Assembly (NCBI RefSeq): GCF_011189575.1
Contig: NZ_PUJW01000011.1
Coordinates: 113,786 to 177,785 of the forward strand
Direction: 5' to 3'
Source of the DNA: Photorhabdus cinerea
GTDB lineage: Bacteria > Pseudomonadota > Gammaproteobacteria > Enterobacterales > Enterobacteriaceae
DNA: 64,000 nt
The notes under the pieces were generated by a model. It was not told where the DNA came from, searched no databases, and saw nothing but the letters and a program-made list of their open reading frames with translations. Of the stretch, positions 17,774 to 26,571 are shown piece by piece. Position numbers and translations under genes: made by a program. The first letter of the stretch is position 1, and the number at the start of each line of letters is the position of its first letter.

Positions 17774-19105
17774 ATGAAAAGTACAGAGATTCAACAATTA
17801 CTAAATGAATATCCATTAGTAAAAAATTTAATGAAATTAGAGGAAATCTTCTGGTTTAACCCTTGCAATACAACCTTTAAAGAGGGATTACCTTTTGTAG
17901 GTTTGGATGCTGATGATGTCAGGGATGCTGAAGTACGCCTGAAGCGTTTTGCGTCTTATTTATGTAAGGCTTTTCCGGAGACAAAAGCTACGAATGGCAT
18001 TATTGAATCAGAGATAGTGGCTATTCCCGCGATGCAGAAAACACTGGAACAGTATTATAATATTGATATAAAAGGTAAAATTCTGCTGAAGAAAGATAGT
18101 CACTTGCCAATTTCCGGTTCGATTAAAGCTCGTGGTGGTATTTATGAAGTATTAACTCATGCGGAAAAATTAGCATTACAAGCTGGTTTACTCTCTGAAA
18201 ATGATGATTACAGCAAACTGTTTTCAGAGGAATTCAGCCAGTTTTTTAGCCAATACAGCATTGCCGTAGGCTCTACCGGTAATCTGGGGCTATCCATTGG
18301 CATCATAAGTGCAAAACTGGGTTTCAACGTCAGTGTGCATATGTCTGCCGATGCGCGTGAGTGGAAGAAGCAAAAGCTATGTTCACATGGGATCAATGTA
18401 GTAGAACATCAACAAGATTATGGTATGGCTGTAGCCCATGGGCGTAAAGAAGCGGAATCTGATCCCAACTGTTTCTTTATTGATGATGAAAACTCCAGGA
18501 CGTTATTTCTGGGATATTCTGTGGCAGGTGGCCGGATCAAAGCACAATTTGAGCAGATGAATATTGTGGTTGATGAAGAGCATCCATTATTCGTTTATCT
18601 GCCATGTGGGGTTGGTGGTGGCCCCGGCGGTGTTGCATTTGGGTTGAAACTGGCTTTTGGTGATCATGTGCACTGCATTTTTGCTGAACCTACCCATTCG
18701 CCATGTATGTTGTTGGGGGTATATACCGGTTTGCATGACAATATCAGTGTACAGGACATCGGTATCGATAATATCACAGCTGCTGATGGCCTTGCGGTAG
18801 GGAGGGCTTCCGGTTTTGTTGGTCGAGCCATGGAGCGCTTGCTTGATGGCTTTTACACTATTAATGATCAGGAAATGTATAACCTGTTGGGTTTACTTAA
18901 TCGTGATGAGGATATCCAGTTAGAGCCTTCGGCGTTGGCGGGAATGGCGGGGCCGGCTCGTGTTAGTGGAAACTCTAATTATCTAAATACCAAGAACCTT
19001 TCAGCAGAAAAGATGAAGCAGGCTACGCATTTGGTCTGGGCAACTGGCGGTGGTATGGTGCCCGATGATGAGATGACAAAATACCTGGCTATAGCCAAAA
19101 TCTAA
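17774..19105 (+). CDS. dsdA: DsdA, D-serine dehydratase (ammonia-lyase)
   Basis: A PLP enzyme that converts D-serine to pyruvate and ammonia, detoxifying it. The sequence matches E. coli DsdA: KKDSHLPISGSIKARGGIYE, where the lysine of SIKARGG holds PLP, AVGSTGNLGLSIG, FVYLPCGVGGGPGGVAFG and the end LVWATGGGMVP. I chose ATG at 17774 (MKSTEIQQLLNEYPLVKNL), which aligns with the E. coli N-terminus and gives 443 residues; the open frame continues 31 codons upstream through the ERIC element, which is not plausible coding. The ribosome site is weak. Confidence 0.95.
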   Translation: MKSTEIQQLLNEYPLVKNLMKLEEIFWFNPCNTTFKEGLPFVGLDADDVRDAEVRLKRFASYLCKAFPETKATNGIIESEIVAIPAMQKTLEQYYNIDIKGKILLKKDSHLPISGSIKARGGIYEVLTHAEKLALQAGLLSENDDYSKLFSEEFSQFFSQYSIAVGSTGNLGLSIGIISAKLGFNVSVHMSADAREWKKQKLCSHGINVVEHQQDYGMAVAHGRKEAESDPNCFFIDDENSRTLFLGYSVAGGRIKAQFEQMNIVVDEEHPLFVYLPCGVGGGPGGVAFGLKLAFGDHVHCIFAEPTHSPCMLLGVYTGLHDNISVQDIGIDNITAADGLAVGRASGFVGRAMERLLDGFYTINDQEMYNLLGLLNRDEDIQLEPSALAGMAGPARVSGNSNYLNTKNLSAEKMKQATHLVWATGGGMVPDDEMTKYLAIAKI

Positions 19106-19293
19106 TCGTCAATAATTTAACGGGCTTCAAACCTAGATTATTTGAAAATGAAAATGGTGTCTTTCACAGAGGCAATCTGGTTGCCAGTATCTGGTTTCTC
19201 AGGTTCAATGTCCTGCTGGCTATTACTGAAAAATACTTTGAATTTGGTTTTCTACTCTGAAAAGTCATCTCCTTAATGCTTTTCAAGTTATAC

Positions 19294-19314
19294 TCCCGCC
19301 AGCAGTTGGCGGGA
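19294..19314. terminator. Hairpin between dsdA and the PLD-like gene
   Basis: Perfect 8-bp inverted repeat TCCCGCCA/TGGCGGGA with a 5-base loop between convergent genes. It lacks a clear T tract on either side, so its efficiency as a terminator is uncertain. Confidence 0.55.
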
Positions 19315-19340
19315 ATATATCAGTACACTGGTTACTTACA

Positions 19341-21068
19341 TTAAACATTTTTGTAATTAAATGAATGTGTTCCTGAGTATTTCCACAACGGTTCCCAGTA
19401 GGATTCTATGAAAGCTTTCACCGCCTCTTCTCCCTCAATAAGATAGTTGAACTCCGAAAGATACCCAGGATAGAGATTATCAGAACCAACCACGTATAGT
19501 TCATCATCAATTATTGTTACTTTTGCATGATTCCCAGGAGCAGGGGGGACTTTGGGATATACCTGCTCAGGACCACCTGCTTTCATTAACGACCAGAATG
19601 GGCGTCCTATAGTACCTATCTGTGGAGGTCTTTCAGAAAGAGACGGTTCTTTTAGTGTAGCAGTATAAGAATTTTCCTCCGCGGTTGGCCATTTGTATGT
19701 AGTACCTTCAATCAAAAGATCTTCAGGTACTTTGTCTGTATAGAAAAAAGGGGCAACCTCTATTCTTTTCAGTGCGGCTTGCCTGATTCCATCCGGATCT
19801 TCCAGTTTCTCATCGGTATGCTCATCATGTGTTAAATAGTATTTAAATATTTCAAACGTTCTTTTGGCTCCAGAACCAAAAGAATATTGATCACCAGCAG
19901 CACCTGCTGCTGCATCAAGTGGCGATACAACAATTTGAACTTCCAGCTCGGGGTTGGAAAGTAATGCTTCGATCAGCCATCGGCACACATGATGATCTCG
20001 CCATTGTTTTTTCCATGCACTGACAAGATCCTGTTGGGACATGCGAATTTTTTTCTTTGCATTCTTTATTATAAACTCTTTCATTATTTCAGAGCCTTTT
20101 TTATAATCCGTTCGCATATCAGGCCCAGACCAATATTTACCTACGGATAATATCCTGCTGGCTTTCTTATATTCTGGGTCTTTAGGTGGATTTTTTAGGC
20201 ATTCTTCTTTCTTTCTATCTACATATTCAGTAATGTGCTCTTTTTTAAATGGATCTTCCGGTTTTCCCACAATACCATTTGCATTAACCCATCTATTTTC
20301 ATCTATATCAAAGAATTCTTTAGTTAAGAGGTCTGTATCAGCCACCCACATGTTATTTAAAAATAATTGTGAGCCTAATGATGCCGCGCCTATAACTTTA
20401 ACAGAAACATCATGAACTGGAGGGTAATTTTTAAAAAGATCCATATTTAAATTATGGCCCCCGACAAATGACTCAATTCCATCAACTGCGATAATTTTTG
20501 TATGATTCCATGTCATCCTGGTATCAGCTTCTGGAATCATTTCCTCTGGTAGCAGCTTCTTGTCTAATGATATTTTAAGTCCGTCTACTATCCTGTAAAA
20601 CCGACCAATCCATATTTCAGGTATACACTCCCAATTATTTCTCCTTTCTTGAATTAATTTAATAATATCATTCTTCAATGCCAGATATTCAGGGGTACCT
20701 TCAAAGTATGAAGCCACCCCGTTTAACAAAGATGTCGGTGTTTGAGCGAATAAGAACCTTATCTGAGTTCTGTCCTTCCTGTTTATTTTCTTTGTAAATG
20801 CGCGATCAATGGCTGATAGGATAACTTTTCTCCACTCTGCATCCGGGGCATTTAAGGAGGAAATATCACAGCGATAACGCATGTTTTCCAGAATGCTTAC
20901 AATAGCATCTTCAAATTCCTCTTCTCTTTTAACAGCCTGTGGCATTATCTCTTTTCCAAAAGGAAGCCCCCATATTTGGGGAGTATCAAATATTTTTACA
21001 TAGTTGATTTCACTTGTTTTATTAAAGTAACCGTCCAGTTTTTTTTGTAAACCATCTAATAAATTCAT
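19341..21068 (-). CDS. Phospholipase D-superfamily protein with two HKD motifs
   Basis: A 575-residue protein with two HxKx4D catalytic motifs: H189-T-K191 with D196 (HTKIIAVDGIESFVGG) and H514-A-K516 with D521 (HAKVTIIDDELYVVGS). The pair forms the active site of phospholipase D enzymes, cleaving phosphodiester bonds through a histidine intermediate. Size and layout are similar to the Yersinia murine toxin (a PLD of about 61 kDa) and to type VI PLD effectors, but no secretion signal or VgrG neighbour is visible. It stands alone, with a terminator-like hairpin after it and an ERIC element upstream. A role against hosts or competitors is inference. Confidence 0.8.
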   Translation of the reverse strand: MNLLDGLQKKLDGYFNKTSEINYVKIFDTPQIWGLPFGKEIMPQAVKREEEFEDAIVSILENMRYRCDISSLNAPDAEWRKVILSAIDRAFTKKINRKDRTQIRFLFAQTPTSLLNGVASYFEGTPEYLALKNDIIKLIQERRNNWECIPEIWIGRFYRIVDGLKISLDKKLLPEEMIPEADTRMTWNHTKIIAVDGIESFVGGHNLNMDLFKNYPPVHDVSVKVIGAASLGSQLFLNNMWVADTDLLTKEFFDIDENRWVNANGIVGKPEDPFKKEHITEYVDRKKEECLKNPPKDPEYKKASRILSVGKYWSGPDMRTDYKKGSEIMKEFIIKNAKKKIRMSQQDLVSAWKKQWRDHHVCRWLIEALLSNPELEVQIVVSPLDAAAGAAGDQYSFGSGAKRTFEIFKYYLTHDEHTDEKLEDPDGIRQAALKRIEVAPFFYTDKVPEDLLIEGTTYKWPTAEENSYTATLKEPSLSERPPQIGTIGRPFWSLMKAGGPEQVYPKVPPAPGNHAKVTIIDDELYVVGSDNLYPGYLSEFNYLIEGEEAVKAFIESYWEPLWKYSGTHSFNYKNV

Positions 21069-21137
21069 ATATGTATCCTCTGGGCAACAATTTTTTTACA
21101 TATCGGCCAACAGCCTGCCAGCATCAGGCAAGCTATT

Positions 21138-21264
21138 TATACCCGTTATCTTTCAAGTTGCTTCTTTGTTTGCTGCACTCACTCACCCCAGTCACATAGT
21201 TATCTATGCTCCCGGGGATTCGCTCCCTTGCCGCCGCGATGCATCTTGAAATCCATAGGGTATA
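21138..21264 (-). repeat. ERIC element (copy 3, reversed)
   Basis: 127 bp in the opposite orientation to the other three, from TATACCCGTTATCTTTCAAG to TTGAAATCCATAGGGTATA. It lies upstream of the PLD-like gene. Confidence 0.92.
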
Positions 21265-21697
21265 TAATCATAACCAATTTTTGAGGGGGGTGACTAAAAA
21301 AGATAAAACCGGGCTTCACTGTGCCCTTTCTAATGGCGTTAGCGAAAAGTTTGCACAGATGGCTGGTAGTTTGGAAAGAACGATATTGGCGAACAGCATA
21401 GCTTTTGGGGTTATAAACCATGAACAGACAGGCACCCTATGTCATTCTCAAACAAAGTCATTGTTGTGTCATAGCATTAATCTTGCAGATATCCTGACAT
21501 CTGGTATCAGATCCCTCTTGCTTAATGTAACTGTGTAAGTTACATTAATTCATATTGACGGTTCACCGCCGTTATTGAAGTTTGGAGAATAGATACATTC
21601 TCCAACTGGCATTGCTTGCTTCCGGTATTACCTGGTTATGTACGTATTGATGATTTGCAACGCAGTGCATTTATTTAGTCCATATGAGAGAAAAAAT
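21265..21697. other. Intergenic region before nemA-like gene
   Basis: About 430 bp. Two opposed frames of 70-110 codons cover part of it but begin inside the ERIC element or lack a ribosome site and family resemblance, so I do not call them. The short direct phrase around 21540-21600 (palindromic TTCTCC/GGAGAA, loop between) may be part of the promoter region. Confidence 0.3.
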
Positions 21698-22753
21698 ATG
21701 CCTACACTTTTTGACCCAATTCGCATTGGTGATCTCAACTTGCCAAATCGTATCATTATGGCTCCTTTGACACGTACCCGCGCAGTAGGAGAAGAACGTA
21801 TCCCCAATGCTCTGATGGCGGAATACTATGCTCAGCGCGCTTCTGCTGGTTTGATTATCAGTGAGGCGACTTCAGTAACTCCACAGGGAGTTGGCTACGC
21901 TAATACGCCTGGTATTTGGTCAGATGAACAAGTTGCAGGCTGGCGATTAGTCACGGATGCAGTACATGCCGCTGGTGGGCGTATCTTTATGCAGCTTTGG
22001 CATGTAGGGCGGATTTCGGACCCTGTTTTCCTCAATGGGGAACGACCAGTAGCCCCGAGTGCGATTGCGGCTGATGGTCACGTCAGCTTATTACGTCCAG
22101 AGCGTCCCTTTGTGGTTCCACGGGCGCTTGAGTCTAATGAAATTCCCGGCATTGTCGAAGCGTTCAGACGCGGAGCAGAAAATGCGAAAACGGCGGGATT
22201 TGACGGAGTAGAAATACACGGCGCTAATGGGTATTTGCTCGATCAATTCTTACAAGACAACGCCAATATACGTACGGATCAGTACGGTGGCTCAGTAGAA
22301 AATCGTGCCCGGTTATTGCTGGAAGTAACAGATGCTTGTATTTCTGTCTGGGGAGCATCACGTGTTGGTATGCATTTGTCTCCACGCGGTGGTATTTATT
22401 CTATGGAGGATTCCAACCCTATTGCGACTTTCGGGTACGTCGCGCGTGAACTCGGTAAACGAGGTATTGCTTTCATCTTCTCGCGGGATGCTGCTGTTGA
22501 CGGTGATCTCAGTAAGGAAATAAAGAATACCTTTGGGTCAACCTATATTGCTAACGAGCAACTGACTAAAGAGAGTGCGGAACAAGTTCTTGCTGATGGC
22601 AGAGCTGATGCGGTGAGTTTTGGTCAATTATTTATTTCTAACCCAGATTTACCTTACCGGTTTTTAGCCGAAGCGCCATTTAATGAACAACAGCCAGAAA
22701 CATTTATGGTTCCTGGGGCAGTAGGCTATACCGATTATCCTGCGCTTATCTAA
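21698..22753 (+). CDS. Alkene reductase, NemA/old yellow enzyme family
   Basis: A 351-residue FMN-dependent old-yellow-enzyme homologue, resembling N-ethylmaleimide reductase NemA: NRIIMAPLTRTRA, AEYYAQRASAGLIISEAT, MQLWHVGRIS, the H-G-A-N substrate pair in VEIHGANGYLLDQFL, TDQYGGSVENRARLLLEV, and the end GYTDYPAL. It reduces activated C=C bonds, nitro compounds or quinones with NADPH. I chose ATG at 21698 (MPTLFDPIRIG), after GAGAG, since the family starts here; the frame is open 20 codons further. A hairpin follows. The nearby Rrf2 gene could be a regulator. Confidence 0.9.
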   Translation: MPTLFDPIRIGDLNLPNRIIMAPLTRTRAVGEERIPNALMAEYYAQRASAGLIISEATSVTPQGVGYANTPGIWSDEQVAGWRLVTDAVHAAGGRIFMQLWHVGRISDPVFLNGERPVAPSAIAADGHVSLLRPERPFVVPRALESNEIPGIVEAFRRGAENAKTAGFDGVEIHGANGYLLDQFLQDNANIRTDQYGGSVENRARLLLEVTDACISVWGASRVGMHLSPRGGIYSMEDSNPIATFGYVARELGKRGIAFIFSRDAAVDGDLSKEIKNTFGSTYIANEQLTKESAEQVLADGRADAVSFGQLFISNPDLPYRFLAEAPFNEQQPETFMVPGAVGYTDYPALI

Positions 22754-22821
22754 TTATAAATATCTACACAATTTTAATCCTAAAGAGTATTGATATTAAG
22801 TATACATTTGATTTTTCTATC

Positions 22822-22840
22822 ACCGGGCTTGATGCCCGGT
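22822..22840 (+). terminator. Hairpin after the alkene reductase gene
   Basis: ACCGGGC-TTGAT-GCCCGGT, a perfect 7-bp stem about 70 bases after the stop codon. No strong T tract follows, so it is a weak candidate. The rest of 22754-23232 shows no gene that I can support. Confidence 0.5.
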
Positions 22841-23232
22841 TCATCAATTCTGCTCAATCCCTTTATTGTCATAATATTCCGCAAAGGAACTGACCCGGTT
22901 AGCGACAAATGTAATGGCTCAATCCGGGGTAACATTGGGAGAAATAAACGAAATACCTTAAAGGGCAGCTTAAATCGATATTTCAGTGTCTAGACCAGAT
23001 GATATTTACAACGCCAAAAATGTGTGATGACTGCTATATATACCCATGCTTACCTAAGTAAGGGGATATCTTACTCGCAATATATTGCCTAAGATGAAAG
23101 ATGCTCGCATCATTTTCTAGGGGTGCTAGTTAAGGCTTTTTTCACTGAACATCCCAAGATACAGGCCGGTTCGCTTTATTTTATAAGAGCCAGCCATTTT
23201 TCATAGCAGGATAATTTGAAGGAGAATTATTA

Positions 23233-23622
23233 ATGTCAGATTCATTAAATGTATCTATTGTTCGTCGTTTTTACGAGTCTATGGGTGATATCAATATTGT
23301 TCGCCAGTTGATGGGGGATGACATTATTTGGGATATTACCGAAGGAGCTCTACATGGTGGAGTTTATGAAGGAATTGACGATGTATTAAATAACTTTTTT
23401 GTTCCATTTTTTAATGACTTTGAGGAATTTATTGTAGAAAGTTCTGAATTTTTCGAGTCAGGTGATCATGTGATTGTTTTAGGTAATTATTTAGGGAAAG
23501 TAAAGAACGGCAAACGATTTATTTCTCGTTTCGTTCATATATGGACAGTGCAGGGCGAACAGCTAGTAAAATTACAGCAGACCGCCGATACGCTTCAGAT
23601 TGATCGTGCTCATGCAATTTAA
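23233..23622 (+). CDS. SnoaL/NTF2-like protein
   Basis: A 129-residue cystatin-like alpha+beta barrel of the SnoaL/nuclear transport factor 2 type: an N-terminal helix pair (VRRFYESMGD, RQLMGDDIIWDI), then LHGGVYEGIDDV and a beta-rich C-terminal half (SGDHVIVLGNYLGKVKNGKRF, HIWTVQGEQLVKLQQTADT). The family includes small isomerases, hydrolases and proteins with no known activity, so no reaction can be named. AAGGAGAATTATTAATG gives a very good ribosome site. It precedes the Rrf2 regulator. Confidence 0.75.
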   Translation: MSDSLNVSIVRRFYESMGDINIVRQLMGDDIIWDITEGALHGGVYEGIDDVLNNFFVPFFNDFEEFIVESSEFFESGDHVIVLGNYLGKVKNGKRFISRFVHIWTVQGEQLVKLQQTADTLQIDRAHAI

Positions 23623-23789
23623 AAAAAGGGAGATCAATGTAACGAAGTCTTAATGGGATATAAGGTCACTCTTGTATAGAAGTATGTATTTAGATGGTAT
23701 TGTATGTGACGGCAGAGCTGAAGGAGTAAGGGTGTTAATCGAACAGGTTGACATTCCGAATTCCACTACTTATTATGTGGCAAAATTAG

Positions 23790-23804
23790 TTACATATTAT
23801 GTAA
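23790..23804. promoter_or_regulatory. Candidate operator upstream of the Rrf2 gene
   Basis: Perfect palindrome TTACATA-T-TATGTAA, 60 bases before the GTG start of the Rrf2-family regulator. Rrf2 regulators often bind AT-rich palindromes in their own promoter; the link is positional. Confidence 0.4.
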
Positions 23805-23863
23805 TCTTTTTTCCAGTTTTCTGCCGTTTCTCAATAACATCCTTAGGTATATAGGATACCCCG

Positions 23864-24322
23864 GTGCCAACATCTACCCGCTTTGCTGTGGCTATTCATA
23901 TTCTCACTGATATTGCGCTTTATCATGGACAAGCCGTGCGTTCTGAAGATATCGCAAGAAGTGTGAATACTAACCCGACCGTAGTCCGTCGGCTTTTAGG
24001 GGCTCTTGCAGATGCGGGACTTACCTATTCGCAAATGGGTCAAGGTGGCGGTGCGTTACTGGCCCGGCCACCGGAGCAAATTTCATTACTAGATATTTAT
24101 CGTGCAGTTGAAGACCCGCTGTATTTTACGTTGCATCGTTCCAAACCTAATCCTAAATGTTATATTGGGCACAATATTACCCCAGTGTTGGAAAATGAGT
24201 TTGCGCGCATTACTTGTGTCCTGGAAACAGCTCTTGCTGAAACGACAATCGCTGATATGGCAAATAGAGTTGAAGATTGCGCCGGTTTTCCTTTTAAGCC
24301 ACCAGATTTAGGCAGTAGCTAA
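23864..24322 (+). CDS. Rrf2-family transcriptional regulator
   Basis: A 152-residue regulator with an Rrf2 winged helix: TRFAVAIHILTDIALY, SEDIARSVNTNPTVVRRLLGAL and the wing QGGGALLARPPEQISLLDIY. The closely spaced three-cysteine cluster of IscR/NsrR is not present; there are cysteines at about 102, 122 and 142 in other contexts, so an iron-sulfur cluster is unlikely and the YwnA/CymR-like side of the family fits better. It starts with GTG. It is the last gene of the plus-strand series and convergent with the LacI-type gene. Confidence 0.82.
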   Translation: MPTSTRFAVAIHILTDIALYHGQAVRSEDIARSVNTNPTVVRRLLGALADAGLTYSQMGQGGGALLARPPEQISLLDIYRAVEDPLYFTLHRSKPNPKCYIGHNITPVLENEFARITCVLETALAETTIADMANRVEDCAGFPFKPPDLGSS

Positions 24323-24390
24323 GTAATTAGCGTTTTTATAAGCTTTCATTACAATTTGTGCCGCTACTGGGGTTGAGGTTTTCATCTCTG

Positions 24391-25434
24391 CTAAGTGCTT
24401 TGTCTGGGCTCAAACTTATACGAAAACAGATGATGTTGATTATTTTGACATTCTGGCTCATCTTCACCTTGTTTATTGAGTAACCTTACCAGTAATTTTC
24501 CCGTATCCTTGCCTATTTTGGGGTAATCAATGCGGATGGATGTCAGTGTTGGCTGTGTGTGATCACAATTATCTGAGCCTTCTAAACAAGCGACAGCCAG
24601 ATCAGTAGGTATTTTTAGTAGACGACGTTGGCATTCAAACATCACTCCTAAGGCAATCACTTCATGGCTGCAAACAACACCTTCCAGTTCAGGTTGCCGT
24701 AATAACATCTCAGTAATTGCCTGGCGACCAAATTGCATACTGGCAGCATCGGGGGTAGTGATATTTTGGTCTGCATTCTGATAGTGATGTAGCATTGCTT
24801 TGTTCCAGCCATTAATTTGCTGATTTTGTAAACGGTTATCCATTTGTGCACCAATATAACCAATATGCTTCCTACCTTTGTTAAGCATATACTCAGTCAG
24901 AGTATAGGCAGTTTCGGAAAAATCTATTTCTATATTGATAGTCGTCTGTTGTTGATGAGATCCTGCAACATTGATAATCGGGATATTGATATGAGAAATG
25001 TTGTTGTAGGCTTTATCTGTCAATTGGGAACCGAAGATAATCAGCGCCGCCGCATTACTTTGCAGCAATGTCATGATAATTTCAGCTTCTTTATTACGGT
25101 TATATTCATGACATCCAAGTAAAACCTGGAAAGAATGTTTATTTAGCACCTGTTGTAATGATTGTATAAATGTGGCGCAGGCTTTATCTGTCAATGATGG
25201 AACAAGAACCGCGATAATATTGCTTTGGCCAGAGGCGAGTACTCCAGCAGCACCATTTGGAATATATCCCAATTCCTGTATGGCTTGTTCAATTTTTTCC
25301 CGTAATTTATCCGATACCATTTCTGGCGTTCTCAATGCGCGTGAGACTGTCATTGAACCGACACCGGCATACTTAGCAACATCTTGTAGTGTTACTCGCC
25401 CTGTATTACGGCGTTTTCGTGTCTTTTCCATCAA
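24391..25434 (-). CDS. LacI-family repressor (GntR-like) of the adjacent PTS operon
   Basis: A 347-residue LacI/GalR-type regulator. The N-terminal helix-turn-helix and hinge are clear (VTLQDVAKYAGVGSMTVSRALR, IPNGAAGVLASGQSNIIAV); the rest is a periplasmic-binding-like effector domain (EGVVCSHEVIALG, LTSIRIDYPKIG). It resembles gluconate-type regulators GntR/IdnR. It is divergent from a PTS transport operon; two GATAGCGCTA-type palindromes in the spacer fit LacI-family operators, so it probably represses that operon and itself until the sugar arrives. Confidence 0.88.
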   Translation of the reverse strand: MMEKTRKRRNTGRVTLQDVAKYAGVGSMTVSRALRTPEMVSDKLREKIEQAIQELGYIPNGAAGVLASGQSNIIAVLVPSLTDKACATFIQSLQQVLNKHSFQVLLGCHEYNRNKEAEIIMTLLQSNAAALIIFGSQLTDKAYNNISHINIPIINVAGSHQQQTTINIEIDFSETAYTLTEYMLNKGRKHIGYIGAQMDNRLQNQQINGWNKAMLHHYQNADQNITTPDAASMQFGRQAITEMLLRQPELEGVVCSHEVIALGVMFECQRRLLKIPTDLAVACLEGSDNCDHTQPTLTSIRIDYPKIGKDTGKLLVRLLNKQGEDEPECQNNQHHLFSYKFEPRQST

Positions 25435-25560
25435 TATTTTTCTATTTTTTTAATTAACGGCTATGAATTTGACGATGGGATTCTACCTTATCTCAAGTAA
25501 ATCGTGGGGGAAAAAAACATGATGGGCGTGGCCATTCTGGTAAATCATTCAGATAACAAA

Positions 25561-25607
25561 TGATAGCGCTATCACAATAATGACTTATGATGGTAGATAG
25601 CGCTACC
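25561..25607. promoter_or_regulatory. Twin LacI-type operators upstream of the PTS operon
   Basis: Two related palindromes: TGATAGCGCTATCA (25561-25574, perfect) and GATAGCGCTACC (25596-25607), with centres 34 bp apart, about three helical turns. The central CG and the 14-bp symmetry are typical of LacI/GalR operators. They lie in the spacer between the LacI-type gene and the IIA gene. Confidence 0.7.
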
Positions 25608-25798
25608 ATTTGTGACTAATATCACCAGAAAGCGAATTTGAAGTTAGGTTTAGCAGAATAAGGATGAAATATATTCATATTGTGAATGATATGGTTTGAG
25701 ATGCCAGAGCCGGATTTAGGGTGTTTTGACGATCTGCTTCATTTCCTGACAAAGCTGAACATCATTAAACAGAATAAAGTTTCGACCAGGAGAGGCTG

Positions 25799-26242
25799 AT
25801 GCTAAAAACTTTACTCACCAAAGATGTGATCCAATTGATCCCGAATATTAAAGATTGGCGAGAAGCTATCGCGGTTGCTTGCCAACCGTTGGTGGAAAAT
25901 GGTGCAATTTCTCCCCGTTATATTGATGCTATTTATCGTTCTCATGAAGAAATTGGGCCTTATTACGTTGTCGGGCCGGGAATTGCTATGCCACATGCCA
26001 GACCTGAAGAGGGGGTGAACAGATTATCGTTAGCATTAACCGTTGTTAGCCAGGGAGTTGAATTCGGTTCTGAAGGAAATGATCCAGTTAAATTACTGAT
26101 CGTGTTGGCAGCGATCGACAGTGCCAGTCATATCGAAGTGATCTCTCAGCTTGCAGCGCTTTTTGATAATCAACAAGATACAGAGTTATTGATGGGAGCT
26201 AAGCGTAAAGAAGAGATTCTTTCTGTTATCAACAAATATTAA
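25799..26242 (+). CDS. PTS EIIA component, mannitol/ascorbate (UlaC-like) type
   Basis: A 147-residue PTS IIA domain. The phosphorylated histidine is H66 in GPGIAMPHARPEEGV, as in UlaC and MtlA-type IIA proteins. It takes phosphate from HPr and passes it to the IIB protein encoded next. The gene starts at ATG 25799 after CAGGAGAGGCTG. It is the first gene of a IIA-IIB-IIC operon behind two operators. Confidence 0.9.
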   Translation: MLKTLLTKDVIQLIPNIKDWREAIAVACQPLVENGAISPRYIDAIYRSHEEIGPYYVVGPGIAMPHARPEEGVNRLSLALTVVSQGVEFGSEGNDPVKLLIVLAAIDSASHIEVISQLAALFDNQQDTELLMGAKRKEEILSVINKY

Positions 26243-26271
26243 TTCATTATTTTTTGCTATGGGAAAACAGT

Positions 26272-26559
26272 ATGAAAATTACAGTCGTTTGCGGAAATGG
26301 ATTAGGTACCAGCTTGATGATGGAAATGAGCATCAAAAATATCCTGAAGGATATAGGAATAGATGCCAGTGTTGATCACGTTGATCTGGGGTCAGCAAAA
26401 GCAACTCAAAGCGATATTTTTGTTGGTACAAAAGATATTGCAGAACAATTAGTTGCTCAGGCAGTCAATGGCAAAATTGTTGCACTGGACAACATGGTGG
26501 ATAAAAACGCAATGAAACAACGCCTGTCCGTGGCATTAACTGAGCTTGGTGCACTGTAA
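26272..26559 (+). CDS. PTS EIIB component, lactate/ascorbate (UlaB-like) type
   Basis: A 95-residue PTS IIB protein with the active cysteine C7 in MKITVVCGNGLGTSLMM. It receives phosphate from the IIA and phosphorylates the sugar carried by the IIC. I use the ATG at 26272, which gives the family N-terminus; the frame is open six codons upstream. It follows the IIA gene by 29 bases. Confidence 0.9.
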   Translation: MKITVVCGNGLGTSLMMEMSIKNILKDIGIDASVDHVDLGSAKATQSDIFVGTKDIAEQLVAQAVNGKIVALDNMVDKNAMKQRLSVALTELGAL

Positions 26560-26571
26560 CCGGAGGTAGCT

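Noticed and set aside
22790..22993. 67-codon plus-strand frame after the alkene reductase
   Set aside because: It contains the terminator hairpin and has no ribosome site or family resemblance.
23672..23854. 60-codon frame before the Rrf2 gene
   Set aside because: It covers the palindromic operator and promoter region of that gene; no ribosome site.
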